From Flavihumibacter stibioxidans (GTDB taxonomy: Bacteria; Bacteroidota; Bacteroidia; Chitinophagales; Chitinophagaceae), in the NCBI RefSeq assembly GCF_014332695.1, contig NZ_MBUA01000023.1, forward strand, positions 372,001 to 436,000: a stretch of 64,000 nt of DNA, read 5' to 3'. The translations under genes and the position numbers were made by a program. This document shows, one piece after another, positions 53,634-62,412 of this stretch; within the stretch, counting starts at the first letter, position 1; the number at the start of each line of letters is the position of its first letter. Under the pieces are notes generated by a model. It had not been told where the DNA came from. It ran no database searches and saw only the letters and a program-made list of their open reading frames with translations.

Positions 53634-55892
53634 TCATCTTTCCGTTAACTGCATGACGGTGGTATCCGACTTAAGCAAGCTCCCGAAATGCTGGAATGTT
53701 TGCCTGTTGGCTTTGTCATCTAGGGCCCGGACAATATCATTTTTTTCCCTTTGGGTAAGATGGAAATTCAATGCAGCCCTGGACTCTTCTTTTTCGGGCT
53801 GGTACTGAAAGGTCAGTTTTTGAAAACGTCCTTCCATAAGGTCTGATGTAAGGCCAAGCAGATCCTGCTGGTTATATTGCTGCATCTTATGCCAGTTATA
53901 TTGCAGCAACAACATGGGCCTGGTAACGATCTCTGAGATGTCTTTTGATTCGAAGGGATATTCCCACCCCCCACCCTGCCTGTCACGGATCTGCACCAGG
54001 ACCACGCCCCTTGTATTTGCACGGATCCAGTCACTGAATACATGGGTGAAACGAAGTGCCGTTTCCACACCATAGTTATCGCGCAGGCCTGCATCCATCA
54101 CATCGATCTTGGGTTCGGTGGGCAGCCACACATTCGGAAGCACATACGGAAATGTTGCGTTCATGCGAAGGGCCGTGAGTAGCCGAAGATTCATGGGATC
54201 CTTTTTCTCCAGCAGGGCGGCAAAATCAATGGCATCAGGATCACTGGCATCCTGCAACCTGGAATCGCCGGCAGGTCGCATGAGGAAACTTACGGGCAGG
54301 GTGCTGATCAGCAGTTTCCTGCCATCTCGGGTGATTACCGAATTAAATATCATGGCCGGCACCAGGGCCTTATGTTCTTCATCCGCCAGCATGCCCAGTT
54401 CTTTATCCAGCAGGTAGCGGGTATTTTTATTCAGTTGCTGTTCAAAGGAATAAGCGCGATCCTTTACATATTCGTAATTGCCCACACGGAATTTCTGTGC
54501 AGGTGCTGCCAGGTCGCGGGCCACAAAGGACGAAAAAATCGGGTTCAGCAGGTCCCTGGAGATATCATCCACATAAACCGGGTCCTGCAGGACTATCGGT
54601 TTGCCAAGATCCCTTTCCCTGGACAGCGCCCTGAAATAAGCCGCCCCCAGCATACCGCCGGACGCACCGGTGATCATAAAAGTCTGCCGCATCAACTCCC
54701 CGCCGGAGATGCTGTCCAGCTTTTGCATCACTCCCATGGTAAAAGTGGCGCTCCTGGTTCCGCCCCCGCTCACAGCCACCAGGTAGAGGTAGGGCTTTTC
54801 CGTACCCTGCCTGGCTTTCCAGTTCTCCAGCACTTCCAGCATCCGGGTTTTATCGGATTCCATTTTTTCGTTTGTGCTTAATCGTTTAAGACTGGCTGGT
54901 GAATATTCAGCCTTCGGAATATCCTTACGGTAATCCAGTCCGTATGCTTTATTGGTAGGATCGATTATCCCATACCGGTAGAGCAGGTTGACCACTATGA
55001 TCACCAGCACGGCAAAAGGCATACTCCAGCTTTGCAGGAAATAGGAGATCGCGCCCACCACTGCCACGAAGATGGCCAGGAAAACGGTAATACTTGCCGC
55101 CGCAGGTAACTGGAAAATATCATAGTCCAGGATAAAACCTATCACCATAAGGAACACAAAAGCAATAAAAATCGACAGGACGGCAGCCAGGTGGTGGCGG
55201 TTGAAAATATTCTCCAGGAAGTCCTTGCTGTAATGCGATACATCCCTCACTGCCTTTACTTTTCCCCGGCCACTGAAATAGGTGGTTACTTTGATCAGGC
55301 GGCTGCCGCCGCTGTTCAGCACTATATGGGACCTGACGCCGCGATGCAGGGGCAAAGGGGAGGGATCAAGGTTGATCATATTGCGGGCAATATGCATGTC
55401 GGCCCCGAAAAAATACCCGAACGAAATGAATATTATCAGCAGTAAACCCAGCAGGAAGCCTGCCACCAGTGTAATGATCTCTGCCGGGGCCATCAGTTCC
55501 TTGTGCATATCAAAGTCAACCGCCCTGATAAAATAAAAAATGAGGAAGATCAAAGGAATCACGGCATTATTGATACAGTATTTCAGGAAGGGACGGGTGG
55601 CAGTTGCCAGGAAGCGGAAATGCCTGCTGAACAGGATAAAAGTGGTAACATTCCAGCTCATGATGAAAATACCCACTGTGGCCCCTACAATACTGGCACT
55701 TAGTGCATTCACCTTACCCAGGTATTCGGGTGAAAGGTAAAGGGAATCCATACCAAAAGTGGCCATAAAACTTCCGTTAATGGCCCCAAACAGCACAAGC
55801 CAGAAAAGCAGCAGCACCTGGAACTTCTTTAAATGAAGCAGGATAAGCTGTACGGGAAAGGAATAGAATATGGCTTTCAGGTTTTGCTTCAT
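53634..55892 (-). CDS. Membrane-bound patatin-like phospholipase
   Basis: A 752-residue protein. Roughly residues 1-330 carry eight or so hydrophobic helices. The C-terminal ~370 residues are a patatin domain: SGGGTRSA for the oxyanion hole, Ser411 in TGASGGMLG, and Asp600 in VMDAGLRDN complete the Ser-Asp dyad. I start at ATG 55892 rather than an upstream GTG. It would cleave acyl ester bonds of membrane lipids. The lipid kinase gene runs toward it from the other side, so both may belong to lipid turnover, but they are not co-transcribed. Confidence 0.87.
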   Translation of the reverse strand: MKQNLKAIFYSFPVQLILLHLKKFQVLLLFWLVLFGAINGSFMATFGMDSLYLSPEYLGKVNALSASIVGATVGIFIMSWNVTTFILFSRHFRFLATATRPFLKYCINNAVIPLIFLIFYFIRAVDFDMHKELMAPAEIITLVAGFLLGLLLIIFISFGYFFGADMHIARNMINLDPSPLPLHRGVRSHIVLNSGGSRLIKVTTYFSGRGKVKAVRDVSHYSKDFLENIFNRHHLAAVLSIFIAFVFLMVIGFILDYDIFQLPAAASITVFLAIFVAVVGAISYFLQSWSMPFAVLVIIVVNLLYRYGIIDPTNKAYGLDYRKDIPKAEYSPASLKRLSTNEKMESDKTRMLEVLENWKARQGTEKPYLYLVAVSGGGTRSATFTMGVMQKLDSISGGELMRQTFMITGASGGMLGAAYFRALSRERDLGKPIVLQDPVYVDDISRDLLNPIFSSFVARDLAAPAQKFRVGNYEYVKDRAYSFEQQLNKNTRYLLDKELGMLADEEHKALVPAMIFNSVITRDGRKLLISTLPVSFLMRPAGDSRLQDASDPDAIDFAALLEKKDPMNLRLLTALRMNATFPYVLPNVWLPTEPKIDVMDAGLRDNYGVETALRFTHVFSDWIRANTRGVVLVQIRDRQGGGWEYPFESKDISEIVTRPMLLLQYNWHKMQQYNQQDLLGLTSDLMEGRFQKLTFQYQPEKEESRAALNFHLTQREKNDIVRALDDKANRQTFQHFGSLLKSDTTVMQLTER

Positions 55893-55937
55893 AGCTGGTT
55901 CAAGGTACACTCTATAAACGTGTAGACAAGAACCAAA

Positions 55938-57008
55938 TTATGCCTGCTGCCTTCGGCTGAAAAGATATAGCATAAATACCAGCGATAATACCAGGAACAT
56001 GGCCACCAGCTGGTGTAACTGCGCCATCCATTCAAAATTGCCCCAGACATTGGGTACAATCCCGGTACTTGTAAGTACTGATAAGATACCCAGCAGTACC
56101 TGGATGACTACCAGTACCAGCGGCAAACGGCCGTATTTCAGGAACAGGGTGCCTGCCGCTTCACGTGCCGCTTTCCGGTACCAGATGATCACCAGCACTA
56201 TTATCAGGTAGGCAATATTGCGGTGCAGGAAATGAATGGTGAGGGTGTTGTCTATGAGGTTGAGGAGGATTGGTTCATCGCGGCCCATCCCGGACGGGAA
56301 CCAGCTGCCGTTGATGGTAGGCCAGGTTGGCGCCACTGTGGCTGCCCGGTGCCCTGCCATCAGGGCGCCATAAATCAATTGGATGGTCAGAAGTGCCAGC
56401 ATCAGCACGGTTAGTTTTTTAACCGGTGCTGAATGAACCCGTTCCCCCGGAGGCACCAGCAACCGGAGGGCAAACCAGAAAGTATAACAGAGCAGGCCGA
56501 TGGCCAGGATGAAATGCAGGGCAAGCCGGGTTGGTTTTACATAAACTGCATCACCGGTAAGCCCACTGGCCACCATGATCCAGCCGACCGCTCCCTGCAA
56601 TGCCCCCAGCAAAAAGAGTATGAGCAGTGGATTGACCATATCCCTGCGGAGGTATTTTCGGGCTACCAGGTACACAAAACCAATGAGAAAGACAAAACCG
56701 ATCAGCCTTGCCCATACACGGTGAAACCATTCCCAGAAAAAGATGAATTTAAAATCGCCCAGGGTGAAGTCGGTGTTTAACAACCTGTATTGCGGTGTCT
56801 GCTGGTATTTTCGGAATTCTTCCATCCATGCAGCTTCGCCAAGTGGGGGCAGTGTTCCCGTTACTACGTCCCATTCTGTAATCGACAGGCCGGAACCCGT
56901 CAAACGGGTGATCCCGCCCAGTAATACCTGTACAATGATCATTGCGACACCAATCAGCAACCAGGTCGCTACGGCCTTATTCCCCTTTTGCATTCCGATC
57001 TGTTCCAT
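55938..57008 (-). CDS. ctaA: Heme A synthase, COX15/CtaA family
   Basis: A 356-residue membrane protein with eight hydrophobic helices. Conserved haem-ligand histidines are visible in EWFHRVWARLIGF, GHRAATVAPTWPTINGSWFP, FLHRNIAYLI and LHQLVAMFL. It converts haem O to haem A for cytochrome oxidase. The length and paired repeats match COX15. I use ATG 57008; the reading frame upstream begins at TTG. It lies 20 bp after a universal stress protein gene, at the end of the minus-strand run that starts with SQR. Confidence 0.92.
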   Translation of the reverse strand: MEQIGMQKGNKAVATWLLIGVAMIIVQVLLGGITRLTGSGLSITEWDVVTGTLPPLGEAAWMEEFRKYQQTPQYRLLNTDFTLGDFKFIFFWEWFHRVWARLIGFVFLIGFVYLVARKYLRRDMVNPLLILFLLGALQGAVGWIMVASGLTGDAVYVKPTRLALHFILAIGLLCYTFWFALRLLVPPGERVHSAPVKKLTVLMLALLTIQLIYGALMAGHRAATVAPTWPTINGSWFPSGMGRDEPILLNLIDNTLTIHFLHRNIAYLIIVLVIIWYRKAAREAAGTLFLKYGRLPLVLVVIQVLLGILSVLTSTGIVPNVWGNFEWMAQLHQLVAMFLVLSLVFMLYLFSRRQQA

Positions 57009-57028
57009 GGGATGCAAATTTAAGGGAA

Positions 57029-57865
57029 CTAATGAGTTTTATGTTTCGCAGGAACCGCCAGTAATGGAATATGGATACCGTCGGCCACGCGGGAGGTAAT
57101 GCTGTAATTGAAAAGTTTCTCGAATACGGTACGCTCATGCACGAACATCATCAGCAGGGCCTCTTTGCGGTCGGCTGTAAACTGGACCAGGTTCCGCCAC
57201 ATGGGCAGGTCATTGACCTTGGGTACCAGGTGAGCTTTTACATCCGGGTAGTTTTTCAGTACATCATCAAGATGTTCCTGGTCGGCCGCCGGAACCGAGG
57301 TTAGGGTGACAAGCTCCGTGCTGGTCTGCATCCAGCCCGCCCAGTGCAGTATATTCGGAATGCATTCCGTTGCTTCCTTCAGGGTTACAGCCGCTACCAG
57401 TTCCCTGAGTTTCACCGGGTGCCAGTGCGGCGGCACTGCCAGGATTGGGAACAGGGAATGATTGATCATGGTGGAGGTATTGGAACCCCAGAACCTTTCG
57501 ATGGCATTGGTAGCGCCATGTGTACCCATAACGATCAGATCAGCCTTGTTCAGCAACATATGGTTGATAATGCCGCCGTTGATCATCACACTCTCCCTTA
57601 CCAGCGAAGTCACTTCCGGAGCCCCTGTTTCACAGCAATTGCTGATTCTTTCCTTCACCACGGCATTCAGTTTCTCTTCAATAATTCCCAGGTCCACGTG
57701 ATGCGGATCAATTCGCCAGTCTTTGGGGTATTCATGTGCTGCTTTAAAATTCAGAATGTGCAGCACTTCCACCGAAAATCCCTTGCCGTCTGCTATCAGC
57801 AGCGCCTGGTCCAATGCAGCAATGGCATTGGCTGAAAAGTCGAAAGGAACTAAAATATTTGCCAT
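57029..57865 (-). CDS. Tandem universal stress protein
   Basis: A 278-residue protein with two Usp domains. The first starts MANILVPFDFSANAIAALDQAL and ends in the nucleotide-type loop VMGTHGATNAIERFWGSNTSTMINHS. The second, from about 150, is degenerate. Universal stress proteins of this form are common in Bacteroidota and linked to energy or redox stress. It lies between SQR (39 bp upstream) and heme A synthase, so may be co-expressed with respiration and sulfide oxidation. Confidence 0.87.
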   Translation of the reverse strand: MANILVPFDFSANAIAALDQALLIADGKGFSVEVLHILNFKAAHEYPKDWRIDPHHVDLGIIEEKLNAVVKERISNCCETGAPEVTSLVRESVMINGGIINHMLLNKADLIVMGTHGATNAIERFWGSNTSTMINHSLFPILAVPPHWHPVKLRELVAAVTLKEATECIPNILHWAGWMQTSTELVTLTSVPAADQEHLDDVLKNYPDVKAHLVPKVNDLPMWRNLVQFTADRKEALLMMFVHERTVFEKLFNYSITSRVADGIHIPLLAVPAKHKTH

Positions 57866-57904
57866 GATTCAACGAGAACTTTGAGCCAAGATACAGAAGA
57901 AAAC

Positions 57905-59104
57905 CTAAGCGGTTCCCTTTAAAATTTTATTCCAGTACAGCCATGGAAGTATGTAACGCTTCAGTACCCACATAGACCACCGGGGCTTGGACTGGTCGAA
58001 GGGGAAGGTTTCCATCCGCACATTGTCATAACCAAACTCTGCCAGGATCAATTTTCCATAACCAACCACCAGCGGACAGCTTCCGTAACCGGAATATTTT
58101 CCAGGCATAGGCTGGCCATCCATCAGTGCAAGCATGTTCTTCACCATCACAGGCACCTGCTTGCGCACGGCTGCACCGGTTTTTGAATTGGGCGCACTCA
58201 TCGCATCACCTAAACCGAAGATATTGGCATAGCGTGTATGCTGAAGGGTGTATTTATCTACCTCCACCCAGCCGGCTTCATTGGCAAGGGGACTTGCTTT
58301 GATAAAATCAGGAGCACTCATGGGTGGCACCACATGGATCATATCAAAATGTTTCTGAACCATTTTGGTAACACCTTCAGCATCAGTCACCTTGAATGTG
58401 GCCAATTTATTAGGTCCGTCAATGGCAACCAGGTCGTGCTTGAAATTCAGCTTGATGCCGTATTCGTTCACTTTTTTCATCAGCTGCTCGGCGTATTCCT
58501 TGATGGCAAAAATCACTCCGCCGGCGGTTACAAATTCAACGGTAGCTTTTCCCTGGAGGCCGTGCTTGCGCAGGTAATCTGCTGCCAGGTACATGATCTT
58601 TTGGGGTGCACCACCACATTTTACTGCAGTACTCGGACTGGTAAACAGCGCGGTTTGTCCCTCTTTCAGCTGGCGAAGGCACTCAAAAGTATAAGGAGCG
58701 TAATCCACAGAATAGTTGGTGGTAACCCCGTTCTTGCCCAGGGTTTCCTTCAAACCTTCTATAAGGTGCCAGTTCAGCTGGATACCGGGTGCCACGATCA
58801 GGTAATCGTAGGTATAGGTTGCGCCGGTGCTGGTAGTCACCTGGTTTTGCTCGGGTTGAAAACTGGCTGCAGCTTCCTTGATCCAGGTCACACCCTTAGG
58901 TATAACCGAAGCTTCGGAACGGATGGTATCGTGTACATTGAACACCCCACCGCCTACCAATGTCCAGGCAGGCTGGTAAAAATGTCTATCAGAAGGTTCA
59001 ATGATGGCAATTTCTAACTTTGAACGCTTACGTAACAGTTGAGCCGCTGCAGAAATTCCGGCATTGCCGCCGCCGATGATAAGTATTTGATGATGTTGGC
59101 CCAT
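57905..59104 (-). CDS. sqr: Sulfide:quinone oxidoreductase, type II (SQOR-like)
   Basis: A 399-residue FAD disulfide oxidoreductase. GGGNAGISAAAQL (11-23) is the FAD motif. The redox cysteines are Cys163 in STAVKCGGAPQK and Cys343 in YGSCPLVVGYGK, 180 residues apart as in human SQOR, which fits type II. The C-terminal amphipathic segment SKPRWSMWVLKRYILPWLYW would bind the membrane. It oxidises H2S to persulfide and passes electrons to quinone. It has its own promoter, separated from the upstream transporter genes by a terminator, and a Crp/Fnr-like dyad. Confidence 0.92.
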   Translation of the reverse strand: MGQHHQILIIGGGNAGISAAAQLLRKRSKLEIAIIEPSDRHFYQPAWTLVGGGVFNVHDTIRSEASVIPKGVTWIKEAAASFQPEQNQVTTSTGATYTYDYLIVAPGIQLNWHLIEGLKETLGKNGVTTNYSVDYAPYTFECLRQLKEGQTALFTSPSTAVKCGGAPQKIMYLAADYLRKHGLQGKATVEFVTAGGVIFAIKEYAEQLMKKVNEYGIKLNFKHDLVAIDGPNKLATFKVTDAEGVTKMVQKHFDMIHVVPPMSAPDFIKASPLANEAGWVEVDKYTLQHTRYANIFGLGDAMSAPNSKTGAAVRKQVPVMVKNMLALMDGQPMPGKYSGYGSCPLVVGYGKLILAEFGYDNVRMETFPFDQSKPRWSMWVLKRYILPWLYWNKILKGTA

Positions 59105-59125
59105 ATTATTGGTTTTTTATAAACA

Positions 59126-59171
59126 TAAAGTTAGAAAGCAGCCTAACCCTCCTAAGTGATCAACATCACTT
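59126..59171 (-). promoter_or_regulatory. SQR promoter with Crp/Fnr-like dyad at about -40.5
   Basis: The dyad AAGTGAT-CAAC-ATCACTT (59154-59171) is a perfect 7-bp inverted repeat. On the minus strand a -7-like TAACTTTA (59133-59126) follows. Distance between centres is 33 bp, which puts the dyad at about -40.5 from the predicted start, the class II activator position. TGAT-N4-ATCA resembles FNR/Crp-family sites. The same geometry occurs upstream of the persulfide dioxygenase gene at 63859-63905. Confidence 0.6.
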
Positions 59172-59238
59172 TCCCACATGATACTTAACAGCATGAAAAT
59201 CAGGTATTGATTGTAAGATAGGACAAATATGCAAAAAT

Positions 59239-59267
59239 AAAGCAGGACCCTTTGGGGGTCCTGCTTT
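59239..59267. terminator. Strong bidirectional terminator after the YeeE/YedE operon
   Basis: AGCAGGACCC (59241-59250) pairs with GGGTCCTGCT (59256-59265), extended by A-T pairs, with a 5-base loop. On the minus strand it is followed by TTTATTTTT and on the plus strand by TTTTTGGTTTT. It ends the long sulfur operon before the SQR promoter. Confidence 0.85.
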
Positions 59268-59296
59268 TTGGTTTTCTCATGTGTGTTGTAATACTT

Positions 59297-59821
59297 CTAG
59301 TGAGGCAATTTCTCGCGGAATTTACCATAAACCCAGGTACCGGCAATGGCACTCAGCAAGGTAACAATGATCACAGTGGCACCTGTGCCGATCTGGGCGA
59401 AAAGTGGTCCGGGACATGCACCAGTGATAGCCCATCCGAATCCAAAGGTAAGGCCGCCGTAAATCTGTCCCTTGTTGAATTTCTTGGGGTGGAACTCAAT
59501 TTTCTCGCCATGAATGGTCTTGATGTTGAATTTCTTGATCAGAAAAACTGACAGCATTCCTACTGCAACAGCGGAACCGATCACACCATACATATGAATA
59601 CTCTGAAGGCGGAACATTTCCTGGATACGGAACCAGGATATTACTTCTGCCTTTACGAAAACGATTCCAAAGAGAATACCCACTACCAGGTATTTCAGGT
59701 TACCGTACCAGGGCTCTTTGTACTCCTCGCTGTTTACACACATCGTATCGAGGGAGCGTACTTCAAAATCTGAATTGGCCGCGGTATCGGGCTGGTTCTG
59801 AACAAATGTATTGTTAGCCAT
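59297..59821 (-). CDS. YeeE/YedE-family sulfur transporter (shorter subunit)
   Basis: A 174-residue membrane protein with about four helices. GWAITGACPGPLFAQIG carries Cys136 in the family's central pore motif, and a hydrophilic N-terminal extension of about 40 residues precedes the first helix. YeeE/YedE (TsuA-like) proteins carry thiosulfate or other sulfur anions through Cys relays. It lies 13 bp after a second YeeE/YedE gene; such two-gene forms together resemble one full-length transporter. Confidence 0.87.
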   Translation of the reverse strand: MANNTFVQNQPDTAANSDFEVRSLDTMCVNSEEYKEPWYGNLKYLVVGILFGIVFVKAEVISWFRIQEMFRLQSIHMYGVIGSAVAVGMLSVFLIKKFNIKTIHGEKIEFHPKKFNKGQIYGGLTFGFGWAITGACPGPLFAQIGTGATVIIVTLLSAIAGTWVYGKFREKLPH

Positions 59822-59834
59822 TGAATGAATTGAT

Positions 59835-60404
59835 TTAGAGTGATAAGATAAATGGAAGGATAAAGTTGGCCATCAGGAAACCACCGGCCATGAAACAACA
59901 GGTTGCCACCAGGGAAGGCCACTGAAGGGTACTGATACCCATAATGGCGTGACCGGAGGTACAACCACCTGCATAGCGGGTTCCGAAACCTACCAGGAAT
60001 CCACCCATAACCATCATGATGAGGCCCCTTGCGGTAAACAATTCAGACCAGCTGAATACATCCTTTGGAACCAGTCCGCTGAAATCACTGATACCATAAC
60101 CGGCCAGTTCATTTACCAGGTTGGGATGTACCTCAACCGGATTGGGGTTCAGGAGAAAAGCTGCCGCTATGATACCCCCGAAGAAAATACCCAGGACGAA
60201 GAACATGTTCCACAATTCCTTCTTCCAGTCGTATTGGAAAAATGGAATTTTTCCGGGGAAACAGGCAGCACAGGTATGCCTTAAGGAAGAGGAAATACCA
60301 AAGGATTTGTTCCCGATAATTAATAAAGTGGGAACCGTTAGCCCTATCAGTGGCCCGGCAACATACCATGGCCATGGTTGCCTGATCATTTCAATCAATG
60401 TCAT
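59835..60404 (-). CDS. YeeE/YedE-family sulfur transporter (longer subunit)
   Basis: A 189-residue membrane protein. GFGTRYAGGCTSGHAIMG (140-157) is the conserved GGCxSGH motif with Cys148, and Cys45 and Cys48 (HTCAACF) may be further thiol relay sites. With the 174-residue neighbour it should form a split thiosulfate/sulfur carrier. It stands between thioredoxin and the smaller subunit, so a link from thiol exchange to sulfur import or export is expected. Confidence 0.88.
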   Translation of the reverse strand: MTLIEMIRQPWPWYVAGPLIGLTVPTLLIIGNKSFGISSSLRHTCAACFPGKIPFFQYDWKKELWNMFFVLGIFFGGIIAAAFLLNPNPVEVHPNLVNELAGYGISDFSGLVPKDVFSWSELFTARGLIMMVMGGFLVGFGTRYAGGCTSGHAIMGISTLQWPSLVATCCFMAGGFLMANFILPFILSL

Positions 60405-60473
60405 AATTGTTTGTTTGAGATTTGTTGTTAGTTGTTTGTTGTTTTATATTGACTTTAGCCTGTAACCTGTTTC

Positions 60474-60779
60474 TTACTTCTCCCCCTTCACTTTTCCAAG
60501 TACCTGTTCTATCTGCCTTGCCGGTACTACACCACTCTGTCTCCATTTGATCTGCCCCTGCTGGAAAACCATCAGGGTTGGTACCCCCTGGATACCATAC
60601 TGCCTTGCGGCCTGAGGATTCTTATCCACATCAACTTTTATAATTGTAACGGAATCTCCCATGGAAGCTTTCACATCTTTGAGAATGGGGGCCATCATCT
60701 TGCAGGGACCGCACCACTCCGCAAAGAAATCTACCAGGACCGGTTTTTCAGATTGTATGATATCATTAAATGATGACAT
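60474..60779 (-). CDS. trxA: Thioredoxin
   Basis: A 101-residue cytoplasmic thioredoxin with Cys23-Gly-Pro-Cys26 (EWCGPCKMMAP) and the cis-Pro in GVPTLMVF. It has no signal peptide. It would reduce persulfides and the rhodaneses and peroxiredoxin encoded next to it. It is co-directional with DUF2892 11 bp upstream. Confidence 0.94.
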   Translation of the reverse strand: MSSFNDIIQSEKPVLVDFFAEWCGPCKMMAPILKDVKASMGDSVTIIKVDVDKNPQAARQYGIQGVPTLMVFQQGQIKWRQSGVVPARQIEQVLGKVKGEK

Positions 60780-60790
60780 GGTTAAAAATT

Positions 60791-61045
60791 TTACTGGTCT
60801 GATTTTACTTCTTCATAACTGATGGTTTCCTTTCCGGCTGGCTGGTTACCACGGGGACTTCTGTAACCGGTACTGCAGGCGCCACCGGCACAACATCCGG
60901 CATTAAACAGGGCCATCAATACCAGGAAGACACCGGCTGCGGCAAGCAAAGGCTCACGCTGCATCCATGCTGCAACGAGCGCATACAAGCCAATACCCAG
61001 TCTTAAAAATCGCATAAAATTCCAACCTGTCAGTATCGTTCTCAT
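60791..61045 (-). CDS. DUF2892 (YgaP-like) membrane protein
   Basis: An 84-residue protein with two membrane helices (NFMRFLRLGIGLYALVAAWM and LAAAGVFLVLMALFNAGC). GCCAGGACSTG (49-59) supplies three Cys. This is the DUF2892/YgaP membrane part that in other bacteria is fused to a rhodanese. Here the rhodanese is a separate gene 4 bp upstream, so they probably form one sulfur-transferase complex at the membrane. Confidence 0.87.
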   Translation of the reverse strand: MRTILTGWNFMRFLRLGIGLYALVAAWMQREPLLAAAGVFLVLMALFNAGCCAGGACSTGYRSPRGNQPAGKETISYEEVKSDQ

Positions 61046-61049
61046 CCTC

Positions 61050-61355
61050 TTAAATTTTATTTTTCAGTGATATCCAGGCGCCACCATTGTACGCTTCAAT
61101 GCCAGCCTGTTTCAGTTGTGCAACAGCCATCGCACTTCTGTTGCCGGAACGGCATACCGCAATTACGGGCATACCTTTCTTTTTCAGGATGGGAAGCTGG
61201 GCCTTCAGTGCATCCAGTGGAATATTCAGGGAGCCGGAAATATTTCCTGCCATAAACTCACCTGGTGTACGCACATCAATGATGACGGCGCCCTTCTCCT
61301 TTAATGCCCTGAAATCTGTACCGGGACCAAACAGTTTTTTCAGAAAATCAAACAT
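61050..61355 (-). CDS. Single-domain rhodanese (first of two)
   Basis: A 101-residue rhodanese. IIDVRTPGEFMAGNISGSLNIP is the N-terminal signature and Cys68 in VIAVCRSGNRSAMA is the persulfide-carrying nucleophile. It lies between a second rhodanese gene (1 bp away) and DUF2892 (4 bp away), suggesting tight translational coupling. It would move sulfane sulfur from persulfide to thioredoxin or other acceptors. Confidence 0.92.
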   Translation of the reverse strand: MFDFLKKLFGPGTDFRALKEKGAVIIDVRTPGEFMAGNISGSLNIPLDALKAQLPILKKKGMPVIAVCRSGNRSAMAVAQLKQAGIEAYNGGAWISLKNKI

Positions 61356-61356
61356 A

Positions 61357-61641
61357 TCAGTTTGTTGTTAAGTTTGGTAAACTGGTTAATGCACCGGCAT
61401 TATACACTTCTTTAATACCGGCCTGTTGCAGCATCAGTTGCGCAATGCCGGAACGGTTACCCGAACGGCAATACAGCAGAATGGGCTGCGACATGGACCT
61501 GAATTCTTCCATACGCTGCGGAATCTGGTCCAGGGGAATCAGCAATGCTCCGGGGTAATGCCCCATAGCAAACTCCATTTCACTGCGAACATCCACCACG
61601 GTGGCATTCGGATCCGCCAGCATTTCGTTTATTGTCTTCAT
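61357..61641 (-). CDS. Single-domain rhodanese (second of two)
   Basis: A 94-residue rhodanese with VVDVRSEMEFAMGHYPGALLIP and Cys58 in ILLYCRSGNRSGIA. It is a clear paralogue of the next gene in the operon, and the two genes abut. A perfect inverted repeat separates it from the peroxiredoxin gene. Confidence 0.92.
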   Translation of the reverse strand: MKTINEMLADPNATVVDVRSEMEFAMGHYPGALLIPLDQIPQRMEEFRSMSQPILLYCRSGNRSGIAQLMLQQAGIKEVYNAGALTSLPNLTTN

Positions 61642-61664
61642 ATTATATTTTTATACTCCATTTG

Positions 61665-61703
61665 AAATTTCACCCGTCGGGTGCCACCCGACGGGTGAAA
61701 TTT
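61665..61703. repeat. 39-bp perfect inverted repeat between peroxiredoxin and rhodanese genes
   Basis: AAATTTCACCCGTCGGGTG (61665-61683) pairs with CACCCGACGGGTGAAATTT (61685-61703) around one base. On the minus strand the stem is followed by CAAATGG, with no long T tract, so it may be an mRNA processing or stability element, an operon-internal partial terminator, or a repeat element. Confidence 0.8.
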
Positions 61704-61713
61704 TCCTTCACAT

Positions 61714-62358
61714 TTACAGTGATTTCTTAGCCAGGTACCAGTCAACCATTTCGAGGTTGCTTGCCTTTCTTTCGGCCAGGGCTTCCACAGTTTTAGGTGC
61801 GGGAACAATCACTTTGTCACCAGGCTTCCAGTTTACGGGGCAGGCGACACTGTTTTCAGAAGCGGTCTGAAGTGCAACGAGTGCACGCTTGATCTCTTCC
61901 ATATTCCGTCCGATATTCAGCGGATAGTACATGATCAGCCTTACAGATCCTTCGGGGTCAATGATAAATACTGCACGAACCGCAGCCGTTTCGCTTTCAC
62001 CAGGCTGCAACATACCGTATAATTTGGCCACTTTCATGTCGATGTCGGCAATGATCGGGAACTCAAACAGTATCCCTGTCTTTTCCTGCACGGCATTCAC
62101 CCAGGCAATATGAGAGTGAATACTATCTATACTCAAACCTATCAGCTTTGTGTTTTTTGCGGCAAAGAATTCCTTATCCTGGGCAAAAGCACTTAATTCA
62201 GTTGTACATACAGGGGTGAAATCAGCAGGGTGTGAAAACAGGATCACCCAGCTTCCCTTGTTATAATCAGAAAACTTCAATTTACCGGTAGTGGTTACGG
62301 CTTCAAATTCCGGTGCCTTATCACCAATACGTGGCATATATGTTACTGTACTTTCCAT
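61714..62358 (-). CDS. 1-Cys peroxiredoxin (Prx6 type)
   Basis: A 214-residue peroxiredoxin. Peroxidatic Cys51 sits in HPADFTPVCTTEL, and the C-terminal SVACPVNWKPGDKVIVP is typical of the Prx6 branch. It would reduce peroxides with thiol reductants, here probably the thioredoxin of the operon. The gene sits downstream of the persulfide dioxygenase gene, 54 bp apart, which suits protection against peroxide formed during sulfide oxidation. Confidence 0.94.
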   Translation of the reverse strand: MESTVTYMPRIGDKAPEFEAVTTTGKLKFSDYNKGSWVILFSHPADFTPVCTTELSAFAQDKEFFAAKNTKLIGLSIDSIHSHIAWVNAVQEKTGILFEFPIIADIDMKVAKLYGMLQPGESETAAVRAVFIIDPEGSVRLIMYYPLNIGRNMEEIKRALVALQTASENSVACPVNWKPGDKVIVPAPKTVEALAERKASNLEMVDWYLAKKSL

Positions 62359-62412
62359 AAAAATGGTTTTATCTTTTAAAAATTAAATCCTCTCTTACAA
62401 TCCGTGTTTTGA

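Noticed and set aside
58238-59017. Plus-strand frame of about 259 codons opposite SQR
   Set aside because: It is a shadow of the clearly functional SQR and has no motif.
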